A DNA stretch of 10,112 nucleotides from Larix sibirica (taxonomy: Eukaryota; Streptophyta; Pinopsida; Pinales; Pinaceae), in NCBI GenBank assembly GCA_004151065.3, contig NWUY0304210005.1, positions 608 to 10,719 on the forward strand, read 5' to 3'. Under the pieces are notes generated by a model. The model was given only the letters and a program-made list of their open reading frames with translations. It searched no databases and was not told where the DNA came from. A program made the translations under genes and the position numbers. Below, piece after piece: positions 1 to 7,788 of this stretch. Each line of letters starts with the position of its first letter. Position 1 is the stretch's first letter.

Positions 1-249
1 GATGCCCTATGCACTTCAATAGTTTCCCTAGGCAAGGGAGAAAAACACCCAACAATGATATAATCACCCAGGCAATCACAAAAATGCCTCAATCCACACA
101 AATTTGCCCTGGCAAGTGATAACTTTGCCCATCACTGTTTTAAAACGTCCCAACACTATAAAAGCATTCATACATTGATCAATAACAACCCCAAGCACTT
201 CTAAATTCACGCAGTGAGGAGAAAAACGACCCATGCACTTCTAAATTCA
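1..249 (+). repeat. Higher-order direct repeat, copy 1 (partner at 670-918)
   Basis: This segment matches 670-918 at a constant offset of 669 bp. Shared landmarks include GGCAAGGGAGAAAAACACCC (31 and 700), AATGATATAATCACCCAGGC, and AACACTATAAAAGCAT. Differences are scattered single bases. Because the offset stays fixed across about 249 bp, this is a segmental duplication inside the array, not chance similarity between monomers. The left end may lie outside the window. Confidence 0.9.
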
Positions 250-669
250 CCCGATGATGAGAAAAATGCCCCATGCACTTCTAAATTCACCTAATGATGA
301 GAAAAACGCCCCACGAACTTCAATACTTGGCCCGGGCACATCAATTTTATGAAAGATGATAAAAAATGCCCTAAGAACTTCAATATTTTCCCCAAGCACT
401 TCAAAATTGCCCCCAGGCACTTCAATACTTGCCCCATGCACTTCTAAATTGACCCAATGATGATAGAAACATCCCATGCACTTCAATACTTGCCTCGACC
501 ACTTCAAAATTCTCCCAACGATGATAAAAACGCTCATACACTTCAATATTTCCCCATGCACCTGAAAATTCTCGCAACGAAGATAAAAACGCCCCCATCC
601 ACTTCCATGTTTTCCCAGGCACTTCATTACATGCCCTAGACACTTCAAAATTCGTCCAATGATGATAAA

Positions 670-918
670 GATGCCCTAGGCACTTCAATACTTGCCCTAG
701 GCAAGGGAGAAAAACACCCAACAATGATATAATCACCCAGGCAATCACAAAAATGCCCCAATACACACAAATTTGCCTCGGCATGTGATAACTTTGGCCA
801 TCACTGTTTTAAAATGTCCCAACACTATAAAAGCATCCTTACATTGATAAACAACAACCCCATGCACTTCTAAATTCACCCAGTGATGAGAAAAATGCCC
901 CATGCACTTCAAAATTCA
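670..918 (+). repeat. Higher-order direct repeat, copy 2 (partner at 1-249)
   Basis: This is the second copy of the 669-bp-offset duplication. It contains a non-monomer core at about 700-860 (CAAGGGAGAAAAACACCC through the CTATAAAAGCAT segment), flanked on both sides by the short CACTTC-type monomers. The array breaks up at its right end (about 905-919), where the sequence changes to AAAATTCAAAACAGTG. Confidence 0.9.
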
Positions 919-919
919 A

Positions 920-2383
920 AACAGTGAATAGCCTCGATCTCTCAAATAGTTGCAAGTATTGAATTTTCATCTTAAGAGGAGGGATGCTAGCCTCGATCTC
1001 TCATAGCCCTAGGGTTTGAGACAAGAATCTAATTGCCCTAACCTAACAAACTCTGCATCTCTTTTTCTCAAATTTTTAAATGTTTTATTTTATGCAAAAA
1101 ATACATAAAAATAGTATACTACTGGAAAAACCCTAAAATCTAAATAAATTCATGGTATTTCTAGTCCACCATAAAAATTCGCCCTAGGGTTTTATCCATA
1201 CTCTTTTCAGCAAGTGCGTTGGGATATGTGAAATCATTGAAATTGGGCAATTGCTAGCTGTTTGGTGTTTCTATTTCACCCTCAAAGTGCGCCCTAGTGC
1301 AGTTATCATCTTTACCTTGAGAGCGCACCTTTTCAAGGGCTTGCTTAGAGAAGTGTGATATTGTCTAGGGGAGAGTGAAATTTCCTTTAAAGGTGCGACA
1401 TTTGTTGAGTTTTGTGATACATTAAATAACTCCATTATTGTATGATTATTATGTCTTGTTTAATATTGTTTGACTCCAACAAGGAACTGATCATAACTAT
1501 TAAGCTTTGTGGAAGGTATTTGTGGTTTGTTGGTGGTTGCAGGAGGTATCTTTCATTGATTAGAGTCCCCCCCTTGGGTTTGGAGCTACCCAAAGTGTTG
1601 AGAGTTTAGACTGGGGTGACATTGGGTTTAACCCCTCTTGGGCTTACCATCACTATCCTTGGTCCACACAACCTAGTTGTGTTGGGGCTGCTAGTTTGAG
1701 TGGTAACAACACCAATATGAGCTTAAGTGTTAACAAGGTTTCGGGGCTTCGGCTGCCCAAGTCATCATTTTTTTGGCATATATTCTAATTACTAGTTTAT
1801 ATAATATCTAAGAGTGTTCAATAATTCCTATGTCCAGTTCTAAGAGTATGTCTGATATTTTCTTTTGTCCAGTTTCCCTTCTCATTGACTACTGCATTAA
1901 AAAGTTATTCAAGCTGTTTGGTTCTTCGTTTTGGGATGATGTAAGTGATATATATGCACTTTACAATCAAAACACATTTCCATTCTTATCTTTCTTTTTG
2001 ATATCATTATTTATTGAAGGTAAAAATTTAACCATGGAGATCTCCCAAAACTAGATTTTCAGTTGAGAACACAATGCCAATTAATTACTTCTGTGGGAAT
2101 TACTCTTAACTTAACATTGATTCTCAATATTAATCAATAATGTTTGCAAAACATCAACCAGATTATTATGGCCACAGTGATAGTTGAATGAGCCTGTTGT
2201 AAGGGAGGACCAAAAATCTATGAATAGCCAAATTTTATTGAGCAAACTGTCAGAATGAAGTTTGCTAGAAAAAGATTACTGTTGCAGAAAGGAAATAGAT
2301 GATTTTGCACATAAAACCAGGATGACAATATCCTGTGTTGGTTCAATATTTTAGAAAATCTTGACACATGAAATATAATATGG
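920..2383. other. Non-genic AT-rich stretch with short repeated words
   Basis: I see no supportable gene here. TAGCCTCGATCTCTCA occurs at 929 and again at 988, a 59-bp offset. The word GCCCTAG recurs at 1006, 1181 and 1291, twice as GCCCTAGGGTTT. Around 1560-1770 there is a GC-richer patch (GGGTTTGGAGCTACCCAAAG and nearby) that looks like an old repeat but has no ends I can define. The 74-codon plus-strand frame at 1830-2054 is AT-rich with low-complexity F/L/S residues and no recognisable motif, so I treat it as chance. Confidence 0.6.
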
Positions 2384-2566
2384 TCAAAACTCGAACACCT
2401 TCTCGAATTGTGTCATTAAAGTTCTTGAATAGTAACTATGCTTGACCTGATCACTCCATTGGTATTGCTTCATAAATCGACTGAAATTTTCTGCCAGTAA
2501 ACCTTCTTGGATTCCTTGAAAGTTACAGATGATATATTTGTATTTTGTATAAGCCTTAGAACATAT
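2384..2566 (-). other. Unrecognised exon-like open frame
   Basis: On the minus strand an acceptor-like TTTTGCAG is followed by 60 open codons ending at TGA. The translation has a balanced, protein-like composition (for example FSRFMKQYQWSDQVKHS), with aromatic and charged residues spaced as in a folded domain. I do not recognise the family. No start codon context and no good donor were found. It could be a terminal exon, a relic of one, or chance. It lies on the same strand as the other gene pieces in the window. Confidence 0.2.
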
Positions 2567-3475
2567 CTGCAAAATCATTTAAAATCTTCAAATAAAACAA
2601 CAATGACCTTTTCCCTGTCTTGTCCAACTACTGTACAAGATGGTACATCTCTTGACCTTGTCAATAACCTGTAAAAATTCTGTCCATTGAAATTGCCAAA
2701 CCTTTAAAAGTTTAACCTAAAATGATAATTTCAATCAATACCACATATCTTGTCTTAAAGATCTACTATTATTCATACAACCTCGGGTTTAAAGTACATA
2801 AATAGAGAGAATCAAATGAATTTAAAAACAAAAAGCCACCTTACAAAGAAGAAATGGTGAATGTCAAGGTCATTTGCCTGGGCCCTGAAGGCATCTTGCC
2901 GAGGAGCCCTCGATGTCCAAATCCAAGGTGATTACAAATATGGGAACCTATGTGATTATGTATAATATTGTAAAACTTGCGATGATTAGACCATATTGTT
3001 CTTTAATCCCTCTATAGTTACATGTACCACTTATAGAACATGTTTTTCAAATACATAGCTAACTAGAGTTGGGATCTTGATTCTTATCCCATATATCATA
3101 CGTAATTACGTACATAAACTGCACACAATAACACATCTAAGAAACAAGATCATAATATCAAGCCTGTATATTCTTAAAGTAACTGAGTGCTCTTTTATGA
3201 ATTATGTATACTGACCCATAAACCAATTAGATGACTCATGAGAATGTCAATTTTTATTTTGTACCATTTCCATTATTTCTGCTTCATGACTTCAGCATAG
3301 GAAAATGTATCGCTTTAGTTCATAACTGCATTCACATTGAAGAATTTTAAGACTTTTAGGCTTATCAAAGTTATTAAACCATTGAAAAACATGCAAGGAA
3401 AAAAGAGCACCTGGCATGTCAAGCCCTAGAATGATAGGATTATGTGCCTTCAAGTTTTGCTTAGGATAAGTTCTG
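2567..3475. other. Non-genic stretch between gene relics
   Basis: No gene can be supported. A GC-rich island at about 2875-2935 stands out from AT-rich surroundings. It has short open frames on both strands and a GTAAGG donor-like site on the minus strand, but no recognisable domain. A perfect 14-bp palindrome, TACGTAATTACGTA, sits at 3099-3112. The remainder is AT-rich with frequent stops in all frames. Confidence 0.5.
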
Positions 3476-3675
3476 CCAAAAATCCCTGCAACAAAAAGTC
3501 CATTTCTGAGATGACAGAAGAAGTTCCCTTCTCCTAGAAAAATTCATATATAAGAAATGAACTTGACGGTGAGGTGATCATTACCGCACACTCAAAGGGT
3601 CTTGATCATATGGATAAGTGTTCTCCACCAAATGCTGGACAATCCGAAAGCAATGGCAATCCTCCTTTTGTGTCA
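3476..3675 (-). pseudogene. Decayed DYW deaminase domain of the split PPR gene
   Basis: Reading the minus strand from about 3672, IAIAFGL matches the family LAIAFGL. HMIKTL then stop then VCGNDHLTVKFIS matches the family stretch RIVKNLRVCGDCHTATKFIS, with a TGA at 3594-3592 replacing the usual arginine (AGA). A second stop interrupts SYI-stop-IFL. FCHLRNGLFVAG corresponds to the family FHHFKDGLCSCG. A one-base deletion then puts the terminal triplet in another frame, GAT TTT TGG at 3484-3476, that is D-F-W for D-Y-W. The HSE catalytic motif has become HKR, the second cysteine of the CxxC is aspartate, and both cysteines of the final CSC are lost. Zinc binding and deamination are therefore destroyed. 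The match is convincing by motif order and spacing despite the decay. Confidence 0.85.
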
Positions 3676-4169
3676 TGAATTCAGGTGGGGCGAATAAATG
3701 ACACTTCCATTGGCGCAGCTAGTTCCTACAACATTACATTGATCTCCTGTGTTTGTGAGTGTAATACCTTGTATCCTGTACCATCATATTGATCTTTATA
3801 GTATTAGGATATGGTTGTTCATGCCTAACTTCCAGTCCAGATCAATATCCTTCTAAGAAATGTTTCATCTTATCAATATTAACAATGGACAGCATTATGC
3901 TAGGAAAAATAACATACCTGACCTGACAAGACCAAAAATGAAAAAGGTATGCTAGCTTCTTGTTTAATGCTTGACTTAATTGAAACAACTTGCCTCTCTT
4001 ATAATATTTTATCATAACAATCATAGAAATAAGCTTCATAGCAAGCTGTCACCAACCCCAAAGACTCTTTACCATATAGATAGGTGTCCCAGAAAATAAG
4101 TTGTAAAACTCTTAAAAATGGCAATTCCTTCACTGCAGTGAGAGAATGGTTTTTAACCTAGTCCTGATT
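3676..4169. other. Sequence interrupting the PPR gene at the E+/DYW boundary
   Basis: About 490 bp separates two consecutive parts of one PPR-DYW reading direction. It shows no PPR or DYW similarity and is AT-rich. Its only sizeable frame (3842-4039, minus) has a random-looking composition. I found no convincing terminal inverted repeats. The minus-strand flanks carry loosely similar words (GGACTAGG near 4160 and GGAACTAGC near 3720), too short to call a target-site duplication. It may be an inserted non-autonomous transposon, or a decayed coding stretch plus insertion. A few DYW codons near 3676-3710 may be present but unrecognisable. Confidence 0.5.
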
Positions 4170-4715
4170 TTGCATAACAAAATTATTGTCAGGAAAATAA
4201 CCTGCCTCTTTCATCTGCCCAGATAGTTTCTTTAAAATTTCAGTTATCTCCTTTAGTTGTGGATGTGATTTCTCTCCTGCTACAAATGCATGCCACTTAC
4301 TTTTAACTTCAATCCAGCTACATCCTGCATCCTTTTTCACTCCCCTTTCTTTCATCATTTTACTCACCCTTGCTGCATCATCCCACCTCCCAGCTGCAGC
4401 ATACGTATTTGACAGCTGCACATAAGTTGCAGCATTTTGTGGTTCCAACTCAAAAAGCTTTTTTGCTGCACGTTTTCCTACATCTATATTTCCATGAGTT
4501 CTGCAGGCACTAAGCAATGCTCCCCACATAGTTACATCAGGCTCAAAAGGCATGTTGTCAATTAAGGTCTCTGCCTCATTCAGTCGCCTAGATCGTCCAA
4601 GGAGATCAATCATGCAAGCATAGTGATCTACTTTTGGAGTGATCTGATGACATTTAGTCATAGAATCAAAATACCGGCAGCCTTCATCAACTAAACCTGC
4701 ATGGTTGCAAGCAGA
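4158..4715 (-). pseudogene. PPR motif tail plus E1, E2 and E+ region, still open
   Basis: The frame is open from 4766 to the TAG at 4158, 202 codons from the first ATG, but residues 1-17 are not PPR-like and come from upstream sequence. Residues 18-44 are the end of one PPR motif. Residues 45-77 form the next one (VDHYACMIDLLGR, then EAETLIDNMPFEPD). Residues 78-111 are E1 (WGALLSACRTHGNIDVG). Residues 112-147 are E2 (YVQLSNTYAAAGRWDDAARV). Residues 148-197 are E+ (GCSWIEVKSKWHAFVAGEKS, then SGQMKEAGYFPDNNFV). The PG box normally reads P-G before CSWIEV; here it is A-G (residues 147-148). Homology stops after about residue 199, just where a DYW domain would begin, and a stop follows three codons later. 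If transcribed, it would give an E+-terminated fragment with fewer than two PPR motifs, too few to specify an RNA. Confidence 0.85.
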
Positions 4716-4996
4716 TTGGCCCAGTTGTCTGAAATGAGATGGGAATCTTGAGAGCTTGAATCGCATTGAGCAATAGTTCGGTCACTTCCATCATGATCAA
4801 TTGACACACACTTGATTTTGTAATTGAGGGACTCTGATGCAGATTTTGGTGAGTGAAATTGTTTTGAATGGTGATTCTGACTTCCGCTTTTGGCCTTCTC
4901 AAGTGTTGCTTTTGGTAATCCAGGTGCTTTCTGCTTCAGACTATTAGGGTAATCAAATCCTTCTTGGTTTTCCTCATTAGCATTTTTTATGATCAA
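4716..4996 (-). other. Unrecognised open frame abutting the PPR relic
   Basis: An open minus-strand frame of about 94 codons runs from an ATG at 4996 up to the point where PPR homology begins, then continues out of the PPR frame to a stop at 4691. It is rich in S, K, N, Q and H (for example KAKSGSQNHHSKQFHSPKSA), resembling a disordered linker of a nuclear or signalling protein. I recognise no domain. A run of ten A residues (4999-5008 on the plus strand) lies just upstream. It may be an exon of another gene, part of an inserted element, or chance. It is not in frame with the PPR segment. Confidence 0.25.
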
Positions 4997-5009
4997 AGAA
5001 AAAAAAAAT

Positions 5010-6024
5010 CATTCTAAGCTTTGTATGGGAACGATGACCTAGAATGCACATCACCACAGTACAACTGCATTATACAAAACAAAGCTATGGACATACTTCA
5101 TATGTACAAAAGATTGTCGTGAATAGTGGGAAAGCTGGGGGAAACCCAACTTTCAACAATTCTTAAGTTCAGAAGTTACAGTACAAGCACAAATCAAGTA
5201 ACAGAAAAAACCCAAAAAACACCCAAAATTATGGTGTTCCAACTGTCTGCTACAGTTCTGGCCAACTAAACTGCTCCTCCTCACCCAAAATCCACCACAC
5301 CACTAACTCCCGAAGCACCTACACCCTTGGCCACCTGCCAACTAGCAAACAGCATCTTAACTTTGTCTCAAGACTCCAAACTTGGTTCTCTCAACATTCA
5401 TTGATTATTCTCAACTTGCAAAGTTAGTCATTTATACATAACCATCTCCAGGTTGGAACAACACCAAATCAGCTTCCCAAGTCCAATTTTTTTTGTTTCA
5501 AAATACCACCTTCAGAAACCATATCCATACTATTTGTCAGTCAAAAATTCACATCCATGTTCAGCGAAATTTAGGTCTACACATCATATTGATAACAACT
5601 GGGATGTTTCTCATTACTCACAAACTCAGCTTAATGTTCTAACTTCTAACAATTAAATAATTATACACATACAGGAGATTTGCATTTTTTGACATTCCAT
5701 TTTTAATTGAAATTAAACTCAATTGCTTCTATCCATGAACATAGCCATGTCAAAGGAATCCATTTTAAGAGGAATTTATACCATGTTCATCTTCACAAAA
5801 TACAAGAGATATATTCAACACAGTAAACCCCCCTTTCTAGGGCCTAGGTAACTCAGCAACAGAGCTTTTACAGCCACTCAACACATGCATTAATTTATAA
5901 AGCTAATATGACAGCAAGCGTGGGCATGGTACATACAAGCATCGCTATTTATTATAAGTGGAAGCATTGATAATATCTGTATTGACCATCTAGGACAACT
6001 AATGATCATCAAAATTGTAGTCAC
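5010..6024. other. Non-genic stretch
   Basis: I see no gene in this kilobase. The plus-strand 67-codon frame at 5453-5656 has no domain, no initiation context and a composition typical of AC-rich non-coding DNA. Around 5210-5420 the plus strand is poor in G and rich in C and A (repeated ACCC and CCAC words), distinct from the AT-rich flanks and perhaps an old repeat. I looked for the Fd-GOGAT exons that should follow 6025 on the minus strand and did not find them. Confidence 0.5.
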
Positions 6025-6123
6025 CTGAGGATCTGCCATCAAAATGTCATCTAAAATATGGCCAATCATATGAACATCCTGTTCTCTTATCTTTGTGCTG
6101 CTCCATTTTGTTTGTCCAACACT
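6025..6123 (-). CDS. GLU: Fd-GOGAT exon B (fragment), start of the C-terminal GXGXG region
   Basis: This exon follows exon A in the order expected for ferredoxin-dependent glutamate synthase. It runs from the acceptor TTTTCCAG (just above 6123) to a CAG/GTGACT donor at 6024 and encodes 33 residues with no stop: [18 protein letters not shown], then a segment ending [10 protein letters not shown]. The family reads SVG.., LSSTEIRKQEVH, NGPVLDDDILADP here, at the entry to the C-terminal GXGXG domain that links the two active sites. The usually conserved NGP is changed to IGH, which suggests relaxed constraint. Both ends are phase 0. The following exon (VIDAIENE and onward in the family) was not found below it, so I consider this a fragment or relic, although a very long intron cannot be excluded. 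Confidence 0.65.
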
Positions 6124-6243
6124 CTGGAAAACAAAATTGAAATAATAGTTTGAAGAGACAAGAAAAAACATGTTTACATATAATGAATATTTCCATAAAA
6201 TTATTGCTCTTAACAATTCTTTGCTTAGTGTAAGTTTACATAC
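6124..6243 (-). other. Intron between the two Fd-GOGAT exons (120 bp)
   Basis: This intron starts with GTATGT at 6243-6238, a strong plant donor, and ends with a T-rich tract and CCAG at 6127-6124. It is phase 0, AT-rich and carries in-frame stops, so the two flanking coding blocks need splicing to join. The splice sites are intact. This argues against a processed retrocopy and for a fragment copied at the DNA level, or a genuine multi-exon gene. Confidence 0.7.
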
Positions 6244-6372
6244 AGAAAGCAGATAACTGAGATCCAATTGCTGAGTCTCCATGAGAGATATGTGTCTTTG
6301 TGTTAGCAGCTCTGTTCTTCCAATAATATCATCCAACTTCTCATATCCTAGCTGTGCAAGAATACCTCTAAC
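6244..6372 (-). CDS. GLU: Fd-GOGAT exon A (fragment)
   Basis: Ferredoxin-dependent glutamate synthase converts glutamine and 2-oxoglutarate to two glutamates in the chloroplast stroma, using reduced ferredoxin, in photorespiratory and primary ammonium assimilation. This 129-nt exon encodes 43 uninterrupted residues: [23 protein letters not shown].., [17 protein letters not shown]. The family consensus is nearly the same ([36 protein letters not shown]). It lies just C-terminal to the FMN/3Fe-4S region, whose cysteine motif (CHTNNCPVG in the family) is not present in the window. The exon starts after CACCAG at 6373 and ends at TCT before GTATGT. Some substitutions (TQRH, MET) depart from consensus. 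The full protein has about 1,600 residues, so only a small slice is here. Family identity is secure; whether it belongs to a living gene is not. Confidence 0.75.
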
Positions 6373-7635
6373 CTGGTGACATTAACAGTTTTCAGAAATT
6401 ACCTAAACCATTGACAATACTGATAATTACATAAAAGGGAGAGGCACTGTCACTGCTGTAATATTTCGATAGAGGAAATCCACATAAATTGAAATTAAAT
6501 TTTTTGTTGATGTCCAGTAGGAACCAAAGTAGGTCAAAGGGATTAGCTGACCCCAAACATGTTGGACAGATTCAGTGCCACCTTGCATTCCAACCACTGA
6601 CTAAGATTGATAGATCCGGGTTTAAGATTGATCTTTTCCTAGTTTATTTTCCTTGTTTATTTTTGTAGTGACACAATAATCTAAGCATTTTGCAAATTGT
6701 ATCTTTCTGCATCCTATTAATCTATTCTCTAACTTCCATGAATGTTTCAGTTTATCTCTAGTCCTGATCCTCTCTGATTAGTGAGGATTGGGATCTTTTC
6801 CATCTGATGACTTTTTTTCTGGTGGATTAGTTGTGTGAATTTATCATGCTTCATAGTCAAGATATGAATTACTCTATCCATTAATTAACCCGTTTCTTCA
6901 ATATTTTCCTTGAGTTCTTCTTGATGCTTTTTCACTCCATGTCTCTTTCAGGCTCTTCATGAAAAATGACAAGGGAGTATGCATCTGTCCTGTTCCCGGA
7001 TATGGGATATACTCCCTAATTTCCTTGCTAATATTTTGAGCTTGAATATGCTGTAGGTTTATTATGCCAATGGAAGCTTTGGCACACACTATTTGTACCT
7101 TTAGGGTGCTTCAAGGGACTTTACATATATCTTTGCACCTGATTATTTCAAGTTGCTGCTAGTTCAAAATGTAGCTTCCCTAGCAGCATCCTTCTGGCGT
7201 TATCATTCCTCGTGGAGTCATCTAATGAGGTCTGTATCTTAATGTTTGGCTGGTAATGCTGCACTAGATGCTTCAAGTACAATAGCCCAATAAGGACATA
7301 TCCAATTAGATCCATAGACAAAAATGCAAGCACACGTTTCATGCTTGTTTGAGTAATAATGACTAAACTGCCCTAACATGCTGAAAAAGGACAATATTTT
7401 CGAAATAAGATGTAGATCGTACATCTCGCTTTTCCACATTATTTTGCTAAGGTAGTCATATGAGTTGGACATTGAATAGCTTTAGAGTCCAAATCAAGAA
7501 TTAATTAATTTTTGATAATCTTTTCTAAGAATATATTTAAACGTCCATACTTTGGATTGCTACTAATGACATTTTTGTCTACCATATAAAAGTGAAATCT
7601 TAACTACCTTTTGAAAGAAGATCAAGAAATCAAAC
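6373..7635. other. Non-genic or unassigned stretch with two chance-like minus-strand frames
   Basis: No gene can be supported. A minus-strand frame at 7148-7342 (64 codons, containing LYLKHLVQHYQPNIKI and ARRMLLGKLHFELAAT) and another at 6898-7089 (63 codons) look somewhat protein-like, but match no family I know and have no supporting splice sites. The expected upstream Fd-GOGAT exon with the Fe-S cysteine motif is not here. Positions 6530-6900 on the plus strand are T-rich and may be repeat-derived. Confidence 0.4.
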
Positions 7636-7788
7636 CTTGAAATCCAGCATTTGGTTGTTCTGAACTCCCAAGTAGAAAGGGCTCATTCCAGTGACATATT
7701 GTGAAGCGTTTAGTGGAAGAACAATACCAACATCTGAGCATAGTTGGCCCCATGATGAAAATAAGAGACAATTGGCTGCAGATATAGA
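7636..7788 (-). CDS. Exon-like segment ii of an unrecognised gene
   Basis: A strong acceptor (TTTTTTCTTGTCATTTCTCAG) precedes 153 nt that encode 51 residues without a stop, and a donor-like AAG/GTTTGA follows. The product begins SISAANCLLFSSWGQLCSD and continues VGIVLPLNASQYVTGMSPFY. It has two cysteines, one N-glycosylation sequon (NAS) and a hydrophobic start. It joins in phase 0 to segment i. If the donor is not used, the frame ends two codons later at TGA, as FKV-stop. I do not recognise the family. A secreted or membrane-lumenal domain is an inference from the sequon, cysteines and hydrophobic start. It could also be a relic exon like its neighbours. Confidence 0.4.

Larger units (their letters stand above)
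1..919. repeat. Minisatellite-like array of 20-bp and 40-bp monomers
   Basis: The stretch is built from variants of two related monomers. A 40-bp unit (CACTTCTAAATTCACCC, then AATGATGAGAAAAATGCCCC) is clearest at 191-230, 231-270 and 271-310, where CCATGCACTT recurs at exactly 40-bp spacing. A roughly 20-bp unit of the form CACTTCAATACTTGCCCCATG is mixed in, for example at 419-500 and 678-700. Copies have diverged by point changes and small indels. The repeats leave long open frames on the minus strand (247-648 and 422-784), but their translations are only repeated echoes of the monomer (EVHG/EVLG-type words), so I do not call genes. The array is cut by the left edge of the window and fades out near 919. 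Confidence 0.9.
3476..4715 (-). pseudogene. Broken PLS-class PPR gene of the DYW type (C-terminal part only)
   Basis: This is the C-terminal third of a plant organelle RNA-editing PPR protein, read on the minus strand. These proteins bind a specific organellar transcript through PPR motifs, and the DYW domain acts as the cytidine deaminase. Homology starts abruptly near 4715, in the middle of a PPR motif (SACNHAGLVDEG). It runs through E1, E2 and E+ to about 4170, is interrupted by about 490 bp of foreign sequence, and resumes at about 3675 with a decayed DYW domain ending at 3476 as GAT TTT TGG (D-F-W). The N-terminal PPR array is absent from the window. The DYW part carries in-frame stops and a frameshift and has lost zinc ligands, so this locus cannot encode a normal DYW protein. 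The original gene family is clear, but the specific orthologue is not. Whether a truncated E-type protein is made from the open part is unknown. Confidence 0.88.

Noticed and set aside
247-784. Two long minus-strand frames (133 and 120 codons) and a 60-codon plus-strand frame
   Set aside because: Their translations are periodic copies of the 20/40-bp repeat monomers. Several overlapping frames stay open because the repeat happens to lack stops.
1-919. CRISPR-like array
   Set aside because: Monomers are contiguous and diverged, with no identical direct repeats separated by unique spacers, and the window is plant nuclear DNA.
1830-2054. 74-codon plus-strand frame
   Set aside because: F/L/S/I-rich translation from AT-rich DNA, with no domain, no promoter and no splice support.
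3412-3490. Short exon candidate bounded by TTGTTGCAG and CCAG/GTGCTC on the minus strand
   Set aside because: The first bases are the C-terminal D-F-W codons of the decayed DYW domain, so the apparent acceptor is a coding relic rather than a splice site.
3842-4039. 65-codon minus-strand frame
   Set aside because: It lies in the sequence interrupting the PPR gene and has no recognisable domain or transposase-like motif.
5453-5656. 67-codon plus-strand frame
   Set aside because: Composition reflects C/A-rich non-coding DNA, and no motif or gene structure supports it.
5890-6336. A single 148-codon minus-strand gene
   Set aside because: Only its two ends match Fd-GOGAT. The middle is an intron with GTATGT and TTTTCCAG splice sites, and the last residues read past the donor at 6024.
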